A stretch of DNA of 48,989 nucleotides from SIG672 sp045535095 (lineage in GTDB: Bacteria; Bacillota; Clostridia; Oscillospirales; CAG-272). Position 1 is the first letter of the stretch; the number at the start of each line of letters is the position of its first letter. Of the stretch, positions 7,236 through 16,100 are shown one piece after another. Below the pieces are notes generated by a model. It was not told the DNA's origin. It made no database searches and saw only the letters and a list, made by a program, of their open reading frames with translations. The stretch spans positions 1 to 48,989 of the forward strand of contig JAZSKY010000058.1 in the NCBI GenBank assembly GCA_045535095.1, given 5' to 3'. The translations under genes were made by a program, and so were the position numbers.

Positions 7236-9464
7236 TTACATATAACCGCGTCTTACGTCGAAAACGTGATCGATCATACGAAGTCTCGACATTATCGACT
7301 TGAAATGCTCGATGTTCTTGCATCCGACAACGAGGTTTACCGTTATATCGTTGTCTCTGCTGTGCGTGTTTATCTGATAAAGCATAACGCGCATTTCGGC
7401 AATAGCCGAGGTGATATTTGCAAGAAGCTGAATGTCGTTCTCGGCAAAGACCTGAATGAACGATTCGTAAAGTCCCTCGCTCTTCTTGTCCTCGGGCGCG
7501 TCCTCCCAGAAGATGCTGATAAATCTGTCCGCCTTTTCGGGCTTTTTGAGTCCCGAAACGACGTTTATGCAGTCGCGCTTATGGACCGAAACTCCCGATC
7601 CGCGCGTGATAAATCCGATGATCTTGTCACCCGGAAGGGGATTGCAGCATTTTGCGAATTTGACCTCGCAGCCTTCAAGTCCGTCAACGATAACGCCTCC
7701 GTGACCCGTGCGGCGCTTAACGGTGCTCGTCTTGATCTCGGGCTGAACGGGAATGGGTGCGGGCGCGACCGGCTCGAGAGGCTTGACTATCTTGTCAAAC
7801 TCGTCACGAAGCTTCGACTGTATCTTGCTTACGTTGAGACCGCCATATCCGACCGTGTTGAGAAGATCGTCCACAGTCTGAATGCCCATTCTCGAGGCGA
7901 TACGCGAGAGTATCTCGTCTCGCTGAGCGGCGTTGTACGGGCGTCCGAATTTACGAAGCTCGCGCTCGATCTCGGCGCGTCCGACCACGATATTCTCGGG
8001 TCTTTTTTCTTTTTTGAACCACTGGCGGATCTTGTTACGGGCTTCACCCGTTTTGACGATATTGAGCCAGTTTCTCTTGGGTCCCTTGGACGATGCCGAG
8101 GTGAGTATCTCAACGATGTCTCCGTTTTGCGGACTCTTATCAATATTTGCAATTATTCCGTTGACCTTCGCGCCTACCATGCTGTTACCTACGCCCGAAT
8201 GTATCGCGTAAGCAAAGTCGATAAGGGTTGCGCCCTGCGGAAGAGCAACAACGTCGCCCTTGGGGGTGAATACGAACACCTCGTCGTGGAAGATATCTAC
8301 CTTGAGTGCGCGTAAAAATTCGTCGGGGTCGCGCGTGTTGTCCTCGGTCTCGATAAGCTTCGAGATCCATGCAAGCTTTGCGTCGATCTCCTCCGAGCTC
8401 TTCTTGTCGCCCGACTTGTATTTCCAGTGCGCCGCAATACCGTATTCCGCCACCTGATGCATTTTGCGCGTTCTTATCTGTACCTCAAACGGGATACCGT
8501 CGCGTCCGATAACTGTGGTATGAAGGGACTGATACATATTCGGCTTCGGGGTGGAAATATAATCCTTGAAGCGTCCGGGTACCGACTTGTACGCATCGTG
8601 GATAAGTCCGAGAGCGGTGTAGCAGTCAAGCTCGGTCTCGGTGATTATTCTGACCGCGTAGAAGTCGTATATTTCGTCAAAGCTCTTGTTCTGATTGAAC
8701 ATTTTGCGGTAGATACTGTAAACGCTCTTGACACGTCCTTCAAGCGAATAGTCAAGGTGATATTCGTCGAGCTTTTCTGAGAGCATTTCTTTGGTGCGTG
8801 TGATAAAATCACGGTTCTGACCGTATTTTTCGTCAATATCCGCCTTGATTTCGGCATAGCCGATAGGATCGAGGAAGGAAAGCGAGAGGTTTTCAAGCTC
8901 CTGCTTTATTCTCTGCATACCGAGGCGGTGAGCAAGAGGCGCATAGACCTGCATAGTCTCGTGCGCAACGTTTCGTCTCTTCTCGTCTCGGCGCACGTTC
9001 AGGGTACGCATATTGTGGAGTCTGTCGCACAGCTTGATGAAGATAACCCTTATGTCCTTGGACATCGCAAGAAACATCTTGCGCAGGTTTTCCATGTGCT
9101 CCTCTTCCTTGTCGTCGAAGGGGATCTTTACAAGCTTCGTCAGACCGTCAACGAGCATCTCGATAGTCGGGCCGAATTCCTTGCGGATAGTTTCAAGCGG
9201 AATCGCGCAGTCCTCTACCGTATCGTGGAGGAGGGCGGCGCAGATAGAGTCGGTGTCAAGTCCGAGCGAGAAAACTATCTCGGCAACTGCGACGGGGTGA
9301 ATTATGTAAGGCTCACCGCTGACGCGATACTGACCCTCGTGAAGCTTTTCCGCAAAAAGATAAGCCTTTTCTATCTTCGGAATATCGTATTTCGTGGGAT
9401 TTTCGCTCAGCAAAACTCTGAGTCGGTCAAAATTCTGAGAAGTAGTGTTCATCTGACCGTTCAT
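7236..9464 (-). CDS. relA: Bifunctional (p)ppGpp synthetase/hydrolase
   Basis: Rel/SpoT homologue controlling the stringent response, 742 aa (typical long Rel length). Domains in order: HD hydrolase (YIIHPVAVA and LLHDTVED keep the metal-binding His and His-Asp), synthetase domain (FYAVRIIT, RFKDYISTPKPNMYQSLHT, EVQIRT, GIAAHW), TGS (VFTPKGDVVALPQGATLIDFA), a helical/zinc-finger region with CEVKFAKCCNPLPGD, and a C-terminal ACT. The RFKD motif, rather than EFDD, suggests a bifunctional enzyme of the Gram-positive Rel type. The start is ATG 9464 with GGAGA 7 bases upstream, 25 bases after recJ. An upstream in-frame start at 9503 would overlap recJ and lacks a site. Transcribed with recJ. Confidence 0.95.
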   Translation of the reverse strand: MNGQMNTTSQNFDRLRVLLSENPTKYDIPKIEKAYLFAEKLHEGQYRVSGEPYIIHPVAVAEIVFSLGLDTDSICAALLHDTVEDCAIPLETIRKEFGPTIEMLVDGLTKLVKIPFDDKEEEHMENLRKMFLAMSKDIRVIFIKLCDRLHNMRTLNVRRDEKRRNVAHETMQVYAPLAHRLGMQRIKQELENLSLSFLDPIGYAEIKADIDEKYGQNRDFITRTKEMLSEKLDEYHLDYSLEGRVKSVYSIYRKMFNQNKSFDEIYDFYAVRIITETELDCYTALGLIHDAYKSVPGRFKDYISTPKPNMYQSLHTTVIGRDGIPFEVQIRTRKMHQVAEYGIAAHWKYKSGDKKSSEEIDAKLAWISKLIETEDNTRDPDEFLRALKVDIFHDEVFVFTPKGDVVALPQGATLIDFAYAIHSGVGNSMVGAKVNGIIANIDKSPQNGDIVEILTSASSKGPKRNWLNIVKTGEARNKIRQWFKKEKRPENIVVGRAEIERELRKFGRPYNAAQRDEILSRIASRMGIQTVDDLLNTVGYGGLNVSKIQSKLRDEFDKIVKPLEPVAPAPIPVQPEIKTSTVKRRTGHGGVIVDGLEGCEVKFAKCCNPLPGDKIIGFITRGSGVSVHKRDCINVVSGLKKPEKADRFISIFWEDAPEDKKSEGLYESFIQVFAENDIQLLANITSAIAEMRVMLYQINTHSRDNDITVNLVVGCKNIEHFKSIMSRLRMIDHVFDVRRGYM

Positions 9465-9489
9465 TTTCGAGTCTCCTTTCGTAAAGAGA

Positions 9490-11613
9490 TCATTTTTCCG
9501 CAAGAGCGCGGACCTTTATGTAAAAGGGGGATTTTTCTATATCTATCTTGTTTTTGACGTAATTTACGCCGAAATGGAAGTTTTCGTCACATTCGCTTGC
9601 AAAATCAAGGGTTATAAGCTCGGTTTCACGAAGGACGTGCAGAATTATCATAAGCTTTACGTAGCCGATTCTTCCGCTAAACGCCGAGATTATCTCGCGC
9701 AGCCCGATGCAATCGTCGCGCATATTCGGGCGGCGCTTGAGATAGAGATATACCTGAACGAAATCGTCTCTGCAGGGCAGAATATCGTCGGAGCGACGAT
9801 AAGGAACACCGTCTGAAATGCTGCGGAATTTCGCCTTATCCTCTGCGCTTATCTCGACAGACGCTTCGTTGACGCATCTGCGAACGTCACGCACTATGAC
9901 CTGAACGTCGGTCACACCGCGGAATTCGTTTATTCCCATAGTGAAGGATATATCTATAACGTCTCCCTTATAAATGGCAAGAGAGCTTCTCGAACGACCG
10001 AAATAGAGAGCGGGGAATACCTTTCCGTCCTTTTCAAGCACGAGCTTTGAGTGCTTGTCGGCAAGAGATACGACGTCGCGTACCGTTGCGCCTGTGAGGA
10101 AGAAGGTGGGCGAGGGGTTAGCAACTCCGTAAGGCTCAAGAAGGAGAAGCTCCTTCGCCTGATTAAGAGTTATATCGTCCGTATTAACAAAAGCGTCCGC
10201 CTCTACCGTAACGACTCCTGCCGTCTCGGATGCGTTTTCGCGCACGAACTGATTTATTCTTTCGCGGAACGCGTCAAAATTCTCTCTCGAAACCGTAAGA
10301 CCTGCGGCAAGCTCGTGTCCGCCGTACTTTATAAGAAGGTCGGAGCAGTAGGTGAGCGCCTCAACGAGATTTATTCCCTTGACGCTTCGTCCCGAGCCCT
10401 TTCCGATATTGTTTTCGTCAAAGGAAATAAGAACGGACGGCATAGCAAATCTCTCGGTAATTCTCGAGGAAACGATACCGATAACTCCGTGATGCCAGTT
10501 TTCTCTTGCAAGGACGATAACCTTGTCGTTTTCAAGGTCAAGATCCTCGCGTATCTTCTCGGACGCCTCGTCTATAATTCTGTTTTCCTCTGCCTGACGG
10601 CGTCTGTTTATCTCGCAAAGCTCGTCTGCTATCGAGTCAGCAACGTAGGGAGACGAGCAGAGGAAAAGCTCTGCCGCCTTTTCGGCGCTCTCGATACGTC
10701 CTGCCGCGTTTATTCGCGGAGCTATCGTGAAGCTGATGACCGACGAGGTTATCTTCTGCGGTCCTTTGGGCTTTTTGTCACCCTGACTTACCGCCTTCAT
10801 AAGTGCGGAAATGCCCATTCTCGGAGCGCTGTTGAGTATTTTGAGACCCTCGGATACGAAAATTCTGTTTTCGTCGATAAGGGGCATAACGTCGGCAACG
10901 GTGCCGATGGCAACGAGGTCTATAAACTTCCTCGCGCGGTCGTCGTTTCCGTGAAGTCTTTTATCTATCGCGCAGAGAAGCTTGAAAACTACCCCTACGC
11001 CTGCAAGCTCGCAGAAGGGATATTTGCTGTCCGCGCGGCGAGGGTTTACAACCGCTGCCGCATCGGGAAGCTCTGCAAGACATTCGTGATGGTCGGTAAC
11101 GACGACGTCTATGCCGAGAGATGCGGCGAACTTTATCTCCTCAAGCGCGGTGACGCCCGTATCTACCGTAATAATAAGGGTGACGTTCTTCTCGGAGAGC
11201 GACTTTATCGCCTCGTTGTTTACTCCGTAGCCCTCGGTGCTTCTGCTCGGAATATAGTATTCGGGCGAGAGTCCGAGGTCTTTAAGGAAGGTGTAAAGTA
11301 TGCTGACCGAGGTAACTCCGTCAACATCGTAGTCGCCGTAAATTACAGTCTTTTCCTTGTTCCCGATGGCGCGGACTATTCTTTCTACCGCCTTGTCCAT
11401 ATCGGGCATAAGGAAGGGGTCGTAATAGCTTCCCGAAGGAGCGAGAAGGAATGCTCTTGCCTCCTCGGGCGTTTTCTGACCTCTGTTATATATAAGAAGC
11501 GCGGTTATGGGCGATATGCCGAGCGCCTGTGATATTGCGAGTATTTCGGGATCGCTCTGCGTTTTGTCCGAGCGAAGCTCCCACTTTTTACTGTTTTCGT
11601 TTGAATATGCCAT
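9490..11613 (-). CDS. recJ: Single-stranded-DNA-specific exonuclease RecJ
   Basis: 5'-3' ssDNA exonuclease of recombination and mismatch repair. 707 aa. DHH phosphoesterase motifs: IYGDYDVDG (about 92-100), ITVDTGV, VVTDHHE, AGVGVVFKL and the DLVAIGTVADVMPL segment. The DHHA1 domain has HHGVIGIVSSRI and GSGRSVKGINL, and the OB fold and a C-terminal extension follow. The ATG has GGAGG 4 bases upstream. The C-terminal extra (about 130 aa) is common in Firmicute RecJ. A terminator separates it from cdaR upstream; relA/spoT follows closely, so the two likely form one transcript. Confidence 0.95.
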   Translation of the reverse strand: MAYSNENSKKWELRSDKTQSDPEILAISQALGISPITALLIYNRGQKTPEEARAFLLAPSGSYYDPFLMPDMDKAVERIVRAIGNKEKTVIYGDYDVDGVTSVSILYTFLKDLGLSPEYYIPSRSTEGYGVNNEAIKSLSEKNVTLIITVDTGVTALEEIKFAASLGIDVVVTDHHECLAELPDAAAVVNPRRADSKYPFCELAGVGVVFKLLCAIDKRLHGNDDRARKFIDLVAIGTVADVMPLIDENRIFVSEGLKILNSAPRMGISALMKAVSQGDKKPKGPQKITSSVISFTIAPRINAAGRIESAEKAAELFLCSSPYVADSIADELCEINRRRQAEENRIIDEASEKIREDLDLENDKVIVLARENWHHGVIGIVSSRITERFAMPSVLISFDENNIGKGSGRSVKGINLVEALTYCSDLLIKYGGHELAAGLTVSRENFDAFRERINQFVRENASETAGVVTVEADAFVNTDDITLNQAKELLLLEPYGVANPSPTFFLTGATVRDVVSLADKHSKLVLEKDGKVFPALYFGRSRSSLAIYKGDVIDISFTMGINEFRGVTDVQVIVRDVRRCVNEASVEISAEDKAKFRSISDGVPYRRSDDILPCRDDFVQVYLYLKRRPNMRDDCIGLREIISAFSGRIGYVKLMIILHVLRETELITLDFASECDENFHFGVNYVKNKIDIEKSPFYIKVRALAEK

Positions 11614-11655
11614 TTATCCTCCAAGGCTTTCCGGGCAAAGGGTTATATTATTTGT

Positions 11656-11692
11656 AAAAGACGCCTATAACACACTTATACAGGCGTCTTTT
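11656..11692 (-). terminator. Terminator after cdaR
   Basis: 11-bp perfect stem AAAAGACGCCT/AGGCGTCTTTT (11656-11666 with 11682-11692), 15-base loop. On the minus strand it lies between cdaR and recJ. Confidence 0.8.
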
Positions 11693-11714
11693 ATTAAATG
11701 TAAGATTTTTTAGC

Positions 11715-13025
11715 TTAAAGGGGATTTACCTCTCCTTCAACCGAGGGAGCGTCGTCCTTTACAGAGGGGACGCCGATATTGGTCGTGTGGCTGTCGGTAG
11801 AAAGGATATAGGCATATCCCTGAACGTTCTCCGAAAGAATGATATTGACTAAAACGTTATCTGTGGGCGTGTCAATATCAGACGCATTGACGTATGCGCG
11901 GATAGCCGAAAGGGGAATGTCGTCGATATTTGCAGATGCCGCAAAATATACGTTGACCTTTACGTTTTTGGTTGCTACGAATCCGTAATTCGAGGAGACC
12001 TCGATCGAGCTTGCGGCAACCGTTATTTCGCGCGAGACGATCTTGCCTTTGAGATAGACGTCAACGGTTACGCCCTCGAGGGTCGCCTTGCCGTCTTTGG
12101 TTGTGAGTCCTTCGGGAAGGGTGACGATGCCTGCGCTCTGCGCGAGAAGATCCTCGTTTACAGATGTTCTCGTCTCGTCAATAGAGAACACCGAGATCTC
12201 ATCGTACTTGGAAAGCACGTCAGGATCTCCTACGAGGGTGACCTCAGAGGGTGTTACTCTGAAGTTGTCCGCACCGAAATATCCGTGCGTTCCCTTTGCG
12301 GTGAGCTGTACCGTTTTTTCCATATAGACAGAGAGGGTGACGGTGAGCGAGCTTACGTTGTCCGAAAGGGTGAGATTCTTGTTGTTTATTTCCTTGCCCG
12401 ACGCATCGAGAAGAACGATGCTCGCGGTAACCTTCTTGCCGTTGGTCGCGCTTCCGATACTTGCGGTGCGAACCTTTACCTTGTCGATAGTGTTAAGAAC
12501 GAGGGTGGGTCCCTTGACTACCACGATGTTCTCGCTGAGAATATGCTCTCCGAGGTGACATCCGCTCTCAAGAGTGTAGTCCATCGGCTCTACCGACGCG
12601 CCCGAAATGCTGAATACCTTTTCGCTCGGACGGTCAATCGTAACGTTTACGGTCTTTACAGTCTGATGGGTGAGAGTCGTTCCGTCGGGCGTGGTTATAT
12701 CTACGGGCAGAGAATATTCTCCGGGCTCGGTGATGTTCTTGAGCGAGATCTTTGCCGAGATGTCGGCAATGCTTGCGCTTCTGATGTCGCTCTGGCTTCC
12801 CATTATGGTAACGTTTACCGTATCAATGCTGACCGACTGGACGACGAGTCCGTGAGTAGCAAGCGACGAGTCGTCGTAAACTATCTCGATAAGGTCGTAG
12901 GTTTCCTCAACGGGAACGTCGTTCGCGCCCGCAACGTAGAGCCAGAAAAAGAAGGCGAGAGCAAAGGATACGCACCAGAGGACAAGGCGTCCCTTTTTAT
13001 TTGATGATTTATTTGAATTTTTCAA
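11715..13025 (-). CDS. cdaR: CdaA regulatory protein CdaR (YbbR domains)
   Basis: Membrane-anchored extracytoplasmic protein that in Firmicutes binds and modulates the diadenylate cyclase CdaA. 436 aa: a basic start, one membrane segment (about 14-32, LVLWCVSFALAFFFWLYV), then about four YbbR-like beta repeats (for example VKVRTASI, TVTLSVYMEKTVQLTAK, VDVYLKGKIVSREI). It starts with TTG at 13025, with GGAGG 7 bases upstream. Directly downstream of cdaA (27-base gap). The usual third gene of this operon, glmM, is absent. Confidence 0.9.
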   Translation of the reverse strand: MKNSNKSSNKKGRLVLWCVSFALAFFFWLYVAGANDVPVEETYDLIEIVYDDSSLATHGLVVQSVSIDTVNVTIMGSQSDIRSASIADISAKISLKNITEPGEYSLPVDITTPDGTTLTHQTVKTVNVTIDRPSEKVFSISGASVEPMDYTLESGCHLGEHILSENIVVVKGPTLVLNTIDKVKVRTASIGSATNGKKVTASIVLLDASGKEINNKNLTLSDNVSSLTVTLSVYMEKTVQLTAKGTHGYFGADNFRVTPSEVTLVGDPDVLSKYDEISVFSIDETRTSVNEDLLAQSAGIVTLPEGLTTKDGKATLEGVTVDVYLKGKIVSREITVAASSIEVSSNYGFVATKNVKVNVYFAASANIDDIPLSAIRAYVNASDIDTPTDNVLVNIILSENVQGYAYILSTDSHTTNIGVPSVKDDAPSVEGEVNPL

Positions 13026-13052
13026 AATATTACCTCCAAACGGGACCTTTCC

Positions 13053-13907
13053 TTATTTCTTGCGAAGCATTTTCTTGATCCTTGTGGATCCGTTTTTGGC
13101 AGCGCCGTCGTTGACGCTGTGGATAAGCACTCTGTTAAGCTCGTTTTTGAGCGAGGGGTAGTCGAAGCCTCTCTTGAGGTTTCCTTCAAGCGCGGTCGAG
13201 ATCGTTCCCGTTTCCTCGCTGACAACGATAACGAGCGCGTCGCTGTTTTCGCTGATGCCGAGAGCTGCGCGGTGTCTCGTTCCGAGATCCTTGACTATAT
13301 CCTCTCTCTGCGAAAGGGGGAGGAAGCAGCCTGCCGCGTGGAGACGCTCGCCTCTGATTATTACTGCGCCGTCGTGAAGGGGCGCGCCCTTGAAAAATAC
13401 GTTTCTGAGTGTGAAGTCGGAAAGCTCTGCGTCAACGACCGTTCCGCTCTTTATGTACTCACCGAGCTTCGTCGAGCGCTCGATTACGATAAGTGCGCCC
13501 GTCTTTTCGGCGGACATCGTAACTGCCGCGTCGCAGATCTCCTTGATAGCCTCGGTCATCTTCTGCTGGTTTTTAGCGTCCGCAAAGCTCTTGATTCCTC
13601 GCATCGGCTCGCCGCCCACCTTTTCAAGTGCGCTTCGAAGCTCTGGCTGGAAGATGATAAAGAGAACGATAAGTCCGAACTGGAAGAAATATTCGAGAAG
13701 GAAGGTGACCGCCGTCAGACCGAATACACGGCAGATGAGCTGGAAGAGTATGAGTACGCAAACTCCGACTACCAGCTTGCCCGCTCTTCGCTCGCGCAAA
13801 AAGTCGATTGCAACGAAAAGAAGCACGGCAACGAGGGCGATGTCAAGAAAATCCTTCAAGGTCATCGATTTTATTATTTCAAGATAAGAGGTGAAAAGTT
13901 CTTTCAT
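13053..13907 (-). CDS. cdaA: Diadenylate cyclase CdaA
   Basis: Makes c-di-AMP from two ATP. 284 aa. Three N-terminal membrane helices (about 20-37, 43-60 and 66-86), then the DAC domain with DGA at 179-181 (HDGAVII) and RHR at 211-213 (GTRHRAALG), both needed for activity. ATG with GGAGA. Its operon is LemA-like > cdaA > cdaR. Two potassium transport genes (trkA, trkH), a classic c-di-AMP-controlled function, lie 6 kb away. Confidence 0.96.
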   Translation of the reverse strand: MKELFTSYLEIIKSMTLKDFLDIALVAVLLFVAIDFLRERRAGKLVVGVCVLILFQLICRVFGLTAVTFLLEYFFQFGLIVLFIIFQPELRSALEKVGGEPMRGIKSFADAKNQQKMTEAIKEICDAAVTMSAEKTGALIVIERSTKLGEYIKSGTVVDAELSDFTLRNVFFKGAPLHDGAVIIRGERLHAAGCFLPLSQREDIVKDLGTRHRAALGISENSDALVIVVSEETGTISTALEGNLKRGFDYPSLKNELNRVLIHSVNDGAAKNGSTRIKKMLRKK

Positions 13908-13919
13908 ACTTGTCTCCGA

Positions 13920-14468
13920 TCAAAGCTTTGTGCTTGTGTTAGCGCCGCCCAGCGCGATTTGTCTGTAAGGGCATTTGCCGAGGTCCTTTAAAAGACGCTT
14001 AAAGGGTTTGAAGGACGAGAAGAGTCTCGCGCGTGACACGTGTCTGTTAAAGGATACCGTTTCGGAAAGAAGGTCGCGCTCAAGCTCCTCGATCTCTGCG
14101 TTTGTTTTCCTGAACGATGCGCCGCGGTCCTTCATTATCGACTCGCTTTCTTCTATTCTCGCGCAAAGCTCGGAAAGAGCCGCGTCCACGCCCGAGTTTA
14201 TAAGGGGAAGCTCGGAAATGGGCGTTTCGTCCTTGAGTGTGAACTCCTTTTTCTCGATAGAGGACGAAAGGTCTCCGCCAAAGAAGAATACGAGCGCGTA
14301 CGCTTTCTCATATACGTCTATATGCCTTGCCGTGAGTGCGCGCACTCTCGACGCGGCGCTTTCGACACGTAAAAGATTCAGCTTATACGCCTGACGCAGG
14401 GAATATGCTGTTCCAAGCACGGAAAGTGCAGTCAAAACGATTATAAGCGCTATGAAAAGCCACTGCAT
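13920..14468 (-). CDS. Membrane-anchored coiled-coil protein, LemA-like
   Basis: 182 aa. One N-terminal membrane segment (about 3-22) with little before it, so the rest could be on either side. It is followed by long helices with heptad-like spacing (about 35-60 and 88-165). The ending, VSFNRHVSRARLFSSFKPFKRLLKDLG, recalls the LemA pattern of N-x(3)-Y/R-N near a final hydrophobic turn, and the layout (one helix plus four-helix bundle) fits, but identity is weak. The ATG has AAGGAGA. It heads the cdaA-cdaR operon with a 12-base gap, so it may belong with c-di-AMP synthesis. Function unknown. Confidence 0.8.
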   Translation of the reverse strand: MQWLFIALIIVLTALSVLGTAYSLRQAYKLNLLRVESAASRVRALTARHIDVYEKAYALVFFFGGDLSSSIEKKEFTLKDETPISELPLINSGVDAALSELCARIEESESIMKDRGASFRKTNAEIEELERDLLSETVSFNRHVSRARLFSSFKPFKRLLKDLGKCPYRQIALGGANTSTKL

Positions 14469-14509
14469 ACGTTATCTCCTTTCGGTGTAAAAACTTTTCG
14501 CTAACTTAT

Positions 14510-14538
14510 ATTATATATCATAATATTCGCTATGTCAA
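14510..14538 (-). promoter_or_regulatory. Consensus promoter of the LemA-like/cdaA/cdaR operon
   Basis: On the minus strand TTGACA (14538-14533), 17-base spacer, TATAAT (14515-14510), 42 bases before the ATG at 14468. Confidence 0.85.
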
Positions 14539-14701
14539 CAGGAAAATCAAAAAATATGGCACAAAAAGCGGCGCAAGGTCAAGTTTATCACAAAAGAGAT
14601 CGGTTTTTTGTCGAAAAAGCAAAAGAGCAGGACGTTTTCCCGTATCTTTTTCGTGCGTGTATATAAAAGAGGGAAAAAGTGCAAAAAAATGAAAAAAACT
14701 C

Positions 14702-14730
14702 TTGACAAATCGCTTGAAATATGGTAAACT
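14702..14730 (+). promoter_or_regulatory. Promoter of the rpmG-secE-nusG-rplK-rplA operon
   Basis: TTGACA at 14702-14707, 17-base spacer, TAAACT at 14725-14730. It gives a leader of about 180 bases before rpmG. The upstream stretch 14539-14701 shows nothing I can name. Confidence 0.8.
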
Positions 14731-14844
14731 CGTTATACCTCTGCGGAGAGGGTCTATTTTTTTGCGCGTAAAAATGAGTTTTTCCGGGACTTAACGCGTC
14801 AAAAAAGCGGCTCAAAACAATTCCGTTTGAGGGAGGTAAAATCT

Positions 14845-14901
14845 GTGGATCCGCGCAATGCCCTCGGCAAACTCGACCGCGGGTCAAGGATCCAAAACTA
14901 A
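14845..14901 (+). CDS. Possible 18-codon leader ORF before rpmG
   Basis: GTG 14845 has GGGAGG 8 bases upstream and opens an 18-codon frame (MDPRNALGKLDRGSRIQN) ending TAA 14899-14901, 15 bases before the rpmG start. TGGATCC at 14846 and GGATCCA near 14888 could pair across it. It could be a true micro-protein, a leader peptide coupled to rpmG translation, or chance. There is no homologue I can name. Confidence 0.3.
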   Translation: MDPRNALGKLDRGSRIQN

Positions 14902-14916
14902 TTAGGAGGTGCCGAC

Positions 14917-15066
14917 TTGAGAGTAAAAATCACAATGGTATGCAGTGAATGCAAGCAGAGAAACTACAATACTATGAAGAACAAGAAGAATGACCCGGAC
15001 AGACTCGAAATGAATAAGTATTGCCGCTTCTGCAGAAAGCACACTTTGCATAAAGAATCGAAGTAG
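14917..15066 (+). CDS. rpmG: 50S ribosomal protein L33
   Basis: Large-subunit protein of 49 aa, the standard length. It has two zinc-ligand pairs, CSEC near residue 9 and CRFC near 37, so it is the zinc-binding form. It ends HTLHKESK. The start is TTG 14917 preceded by AGGAGGTG. It is first in the rpmG-secE-nusG-rplK-rplA operon, the usual Firmicute order, and secE follows 12 bases later. No tRNA-Trp, often found between rpmG and secE, is present. Confidence 0.93.
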   Translation: MRVKITMVCSECKQRNYNTMKNKKNDPDRLEMNKYCRFCRKHTLHKESK

Positions 15067-15078
15067 GAGGTTTTTAAA

Positions 15079-15327
15079 ATGGCAGAGAAGAAAATAAATG
15101 CTGAAACCGCCGAAAAGAAGGCAAAGAAGGCCGCTAAGAGCGGATTCCTTCACAGCGTAGCCGCTGAGCGCAAGAAGATTACCTGGTATTCGGGTAAGCA
15201 GGGAGTTAGCTCGACCGTTGCCGTAGTTATCACTATGGTTGTTATCGCGCTGATTCTTGGCGTTATCGATATGATACTCGGTAGAGGAGTCAGCCTTGTA
15301 GGCCAGCTCGGAAATCTTTTCGCATAA
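15079..15327 (+). CDS. secE: Preprotein translocase subunit SecE
   Basis: 82 aa, single-span SecE. A lysine/alanine-rich cytosolic head is followed by AAERKKITWYSGKQGV, the amphipathic helix signature (K-x-x-W-P/Y-s), then one membrane helix (about 46-66). Works with SecY and SecG in protein export. AGGAGG before ATG 15079. Confidence 0.94.
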   Translation: MAEKKINAETAEKKAKKAAKSGFLHSVAAERKKITWYSGKQGVSSTVAVVITMVVIALILGVIDMILGRGVSLVGQLGNLFA

Positions 15328-15355
15328 GCTACTGAACGAAAAAGGAGCTCACAGT

Positions 15356-15404
15356 CCGGCGCTGTGACGTCGTCCGCGCGCTTTCGCGCACAGAAATCCG
15401 CCGG
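15356..15404 (+). other. Nested stem structure between secE and nusG
   Basis: CCGGCG 15356-15361 pairs with 15399-15404, CTGTG 15362-15366 with 15389-15393, and CGCG 15377-15380 with 15385-15388. It fills most of the 101-base spacer and has no T-run, so it is not a terminator. It could be an RNA processing or protein-binding site. Confidence 0.4.
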
Positions 15405-15428
15405 AGAAACGGTAAGTGAATCATAATC

Positions 15429-15989
15429 ATGTCAGATATCGAATACACCCCCGAACTTAATTGGTACGTTATTCACACCTATTCGGGCTATGAGAACAAA
15501 GTAAAGAGCAATCTTGAGAAGATCGTTGAAAACCGCGGACTTCACGACCTTATCACCGACATCGTAATTCCTGTTGAGAAGGAGACTGAGGTGAAGGGAG
15601 ATACCGTTAAGGAGATCGAGGTCAAGATTTACCCCTGCTACGTTATGGTCAAGATGATTATGAGCGACTTCACCTGGCATATCGTACGTAACATCAACGG
15701 TGTTACCGGCTTCGTAGGTCCCGGATCAAGACCTGTTCCGCTTTCTGCTAAAGAGGTTGCGGATATGCGACTTGAAATCGCCGATAGCGCAAATATCGGT
15801 CTTATCAAGGAGCTTCCTTACAACGTTGGAGACAGCGTAAAGGTAACCGCAGGCTCGTTCAACGGATTTATTGGAACTGTAAGCTCCATTTCCGAGGACA
15901 AGCAGAGAGTTATGGTAATGCTTAACATGTTCGGACGTGAGACGGCAGCAGAGATCGATGCCGATTCTCTTGAAATACTCACTTTCTGA
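15429..15989 (+). CDS. nusG: Transcription termination/antitermination factor NusG
   Basis: 186 aa. NGN domain at the start (WYVIHTYSGYENKVKSNLE, PCYVMVKM, TGFVGPG) and KOW domain at the end (VGDSVKVTAGSFNGFIGTV). Modulates RNA polymerase elongation and pausing and couples to ribosomes. The ribosome binding site (GGTAAGTGA) is weak and about 10 bases from ATG 15429. Same operon as secE and rplK. Confidence 0.96.
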   Translation: MSDIEYTPELNWYVIHTYSGYENKVKSNLEKIVENRGLHDLITDIVIPVEKETEVKGDTVKEIEVKIYPCYVMVKMIMSDFTWHIVRNINGVTGFVGPGSRPVPLSAKEVADMRLEIADSANIGLIKELPYNVGDSVKVTAGSFNGFIGTVSSISEDKQRVMVMLNMFGRETAAEIDADSLEILTF

Positions 15990-16100
15990 TCTCGAAAAAA
16001 TGATTATGGCGTATAGATAATTTACGCCGAACATGTGGGAGGAAGAAAATTTTTTCTTACATTCTTCCGTCGTATAACCACATTTGGAGGTATATTTACT

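Noticed and set aside
13920..14468. Naming the first cda-operon gene lemA
   Set aside because: Only layout and a short C-terminal pattern agree; kept as LemA-like.
14588..14887. 99-codon minus-strand frame in the rpmG leader
   Set aside because: Low-complexity Phe/Ser-rich translation, no ribosome site, overlaps the plus-strand promoter.
14731..14916. tRNA gene near rpmG/secE
   Set aside because: No cloverleaf or T-loop (GTTCGAATC-like) sequence found in the leader or between the genes.
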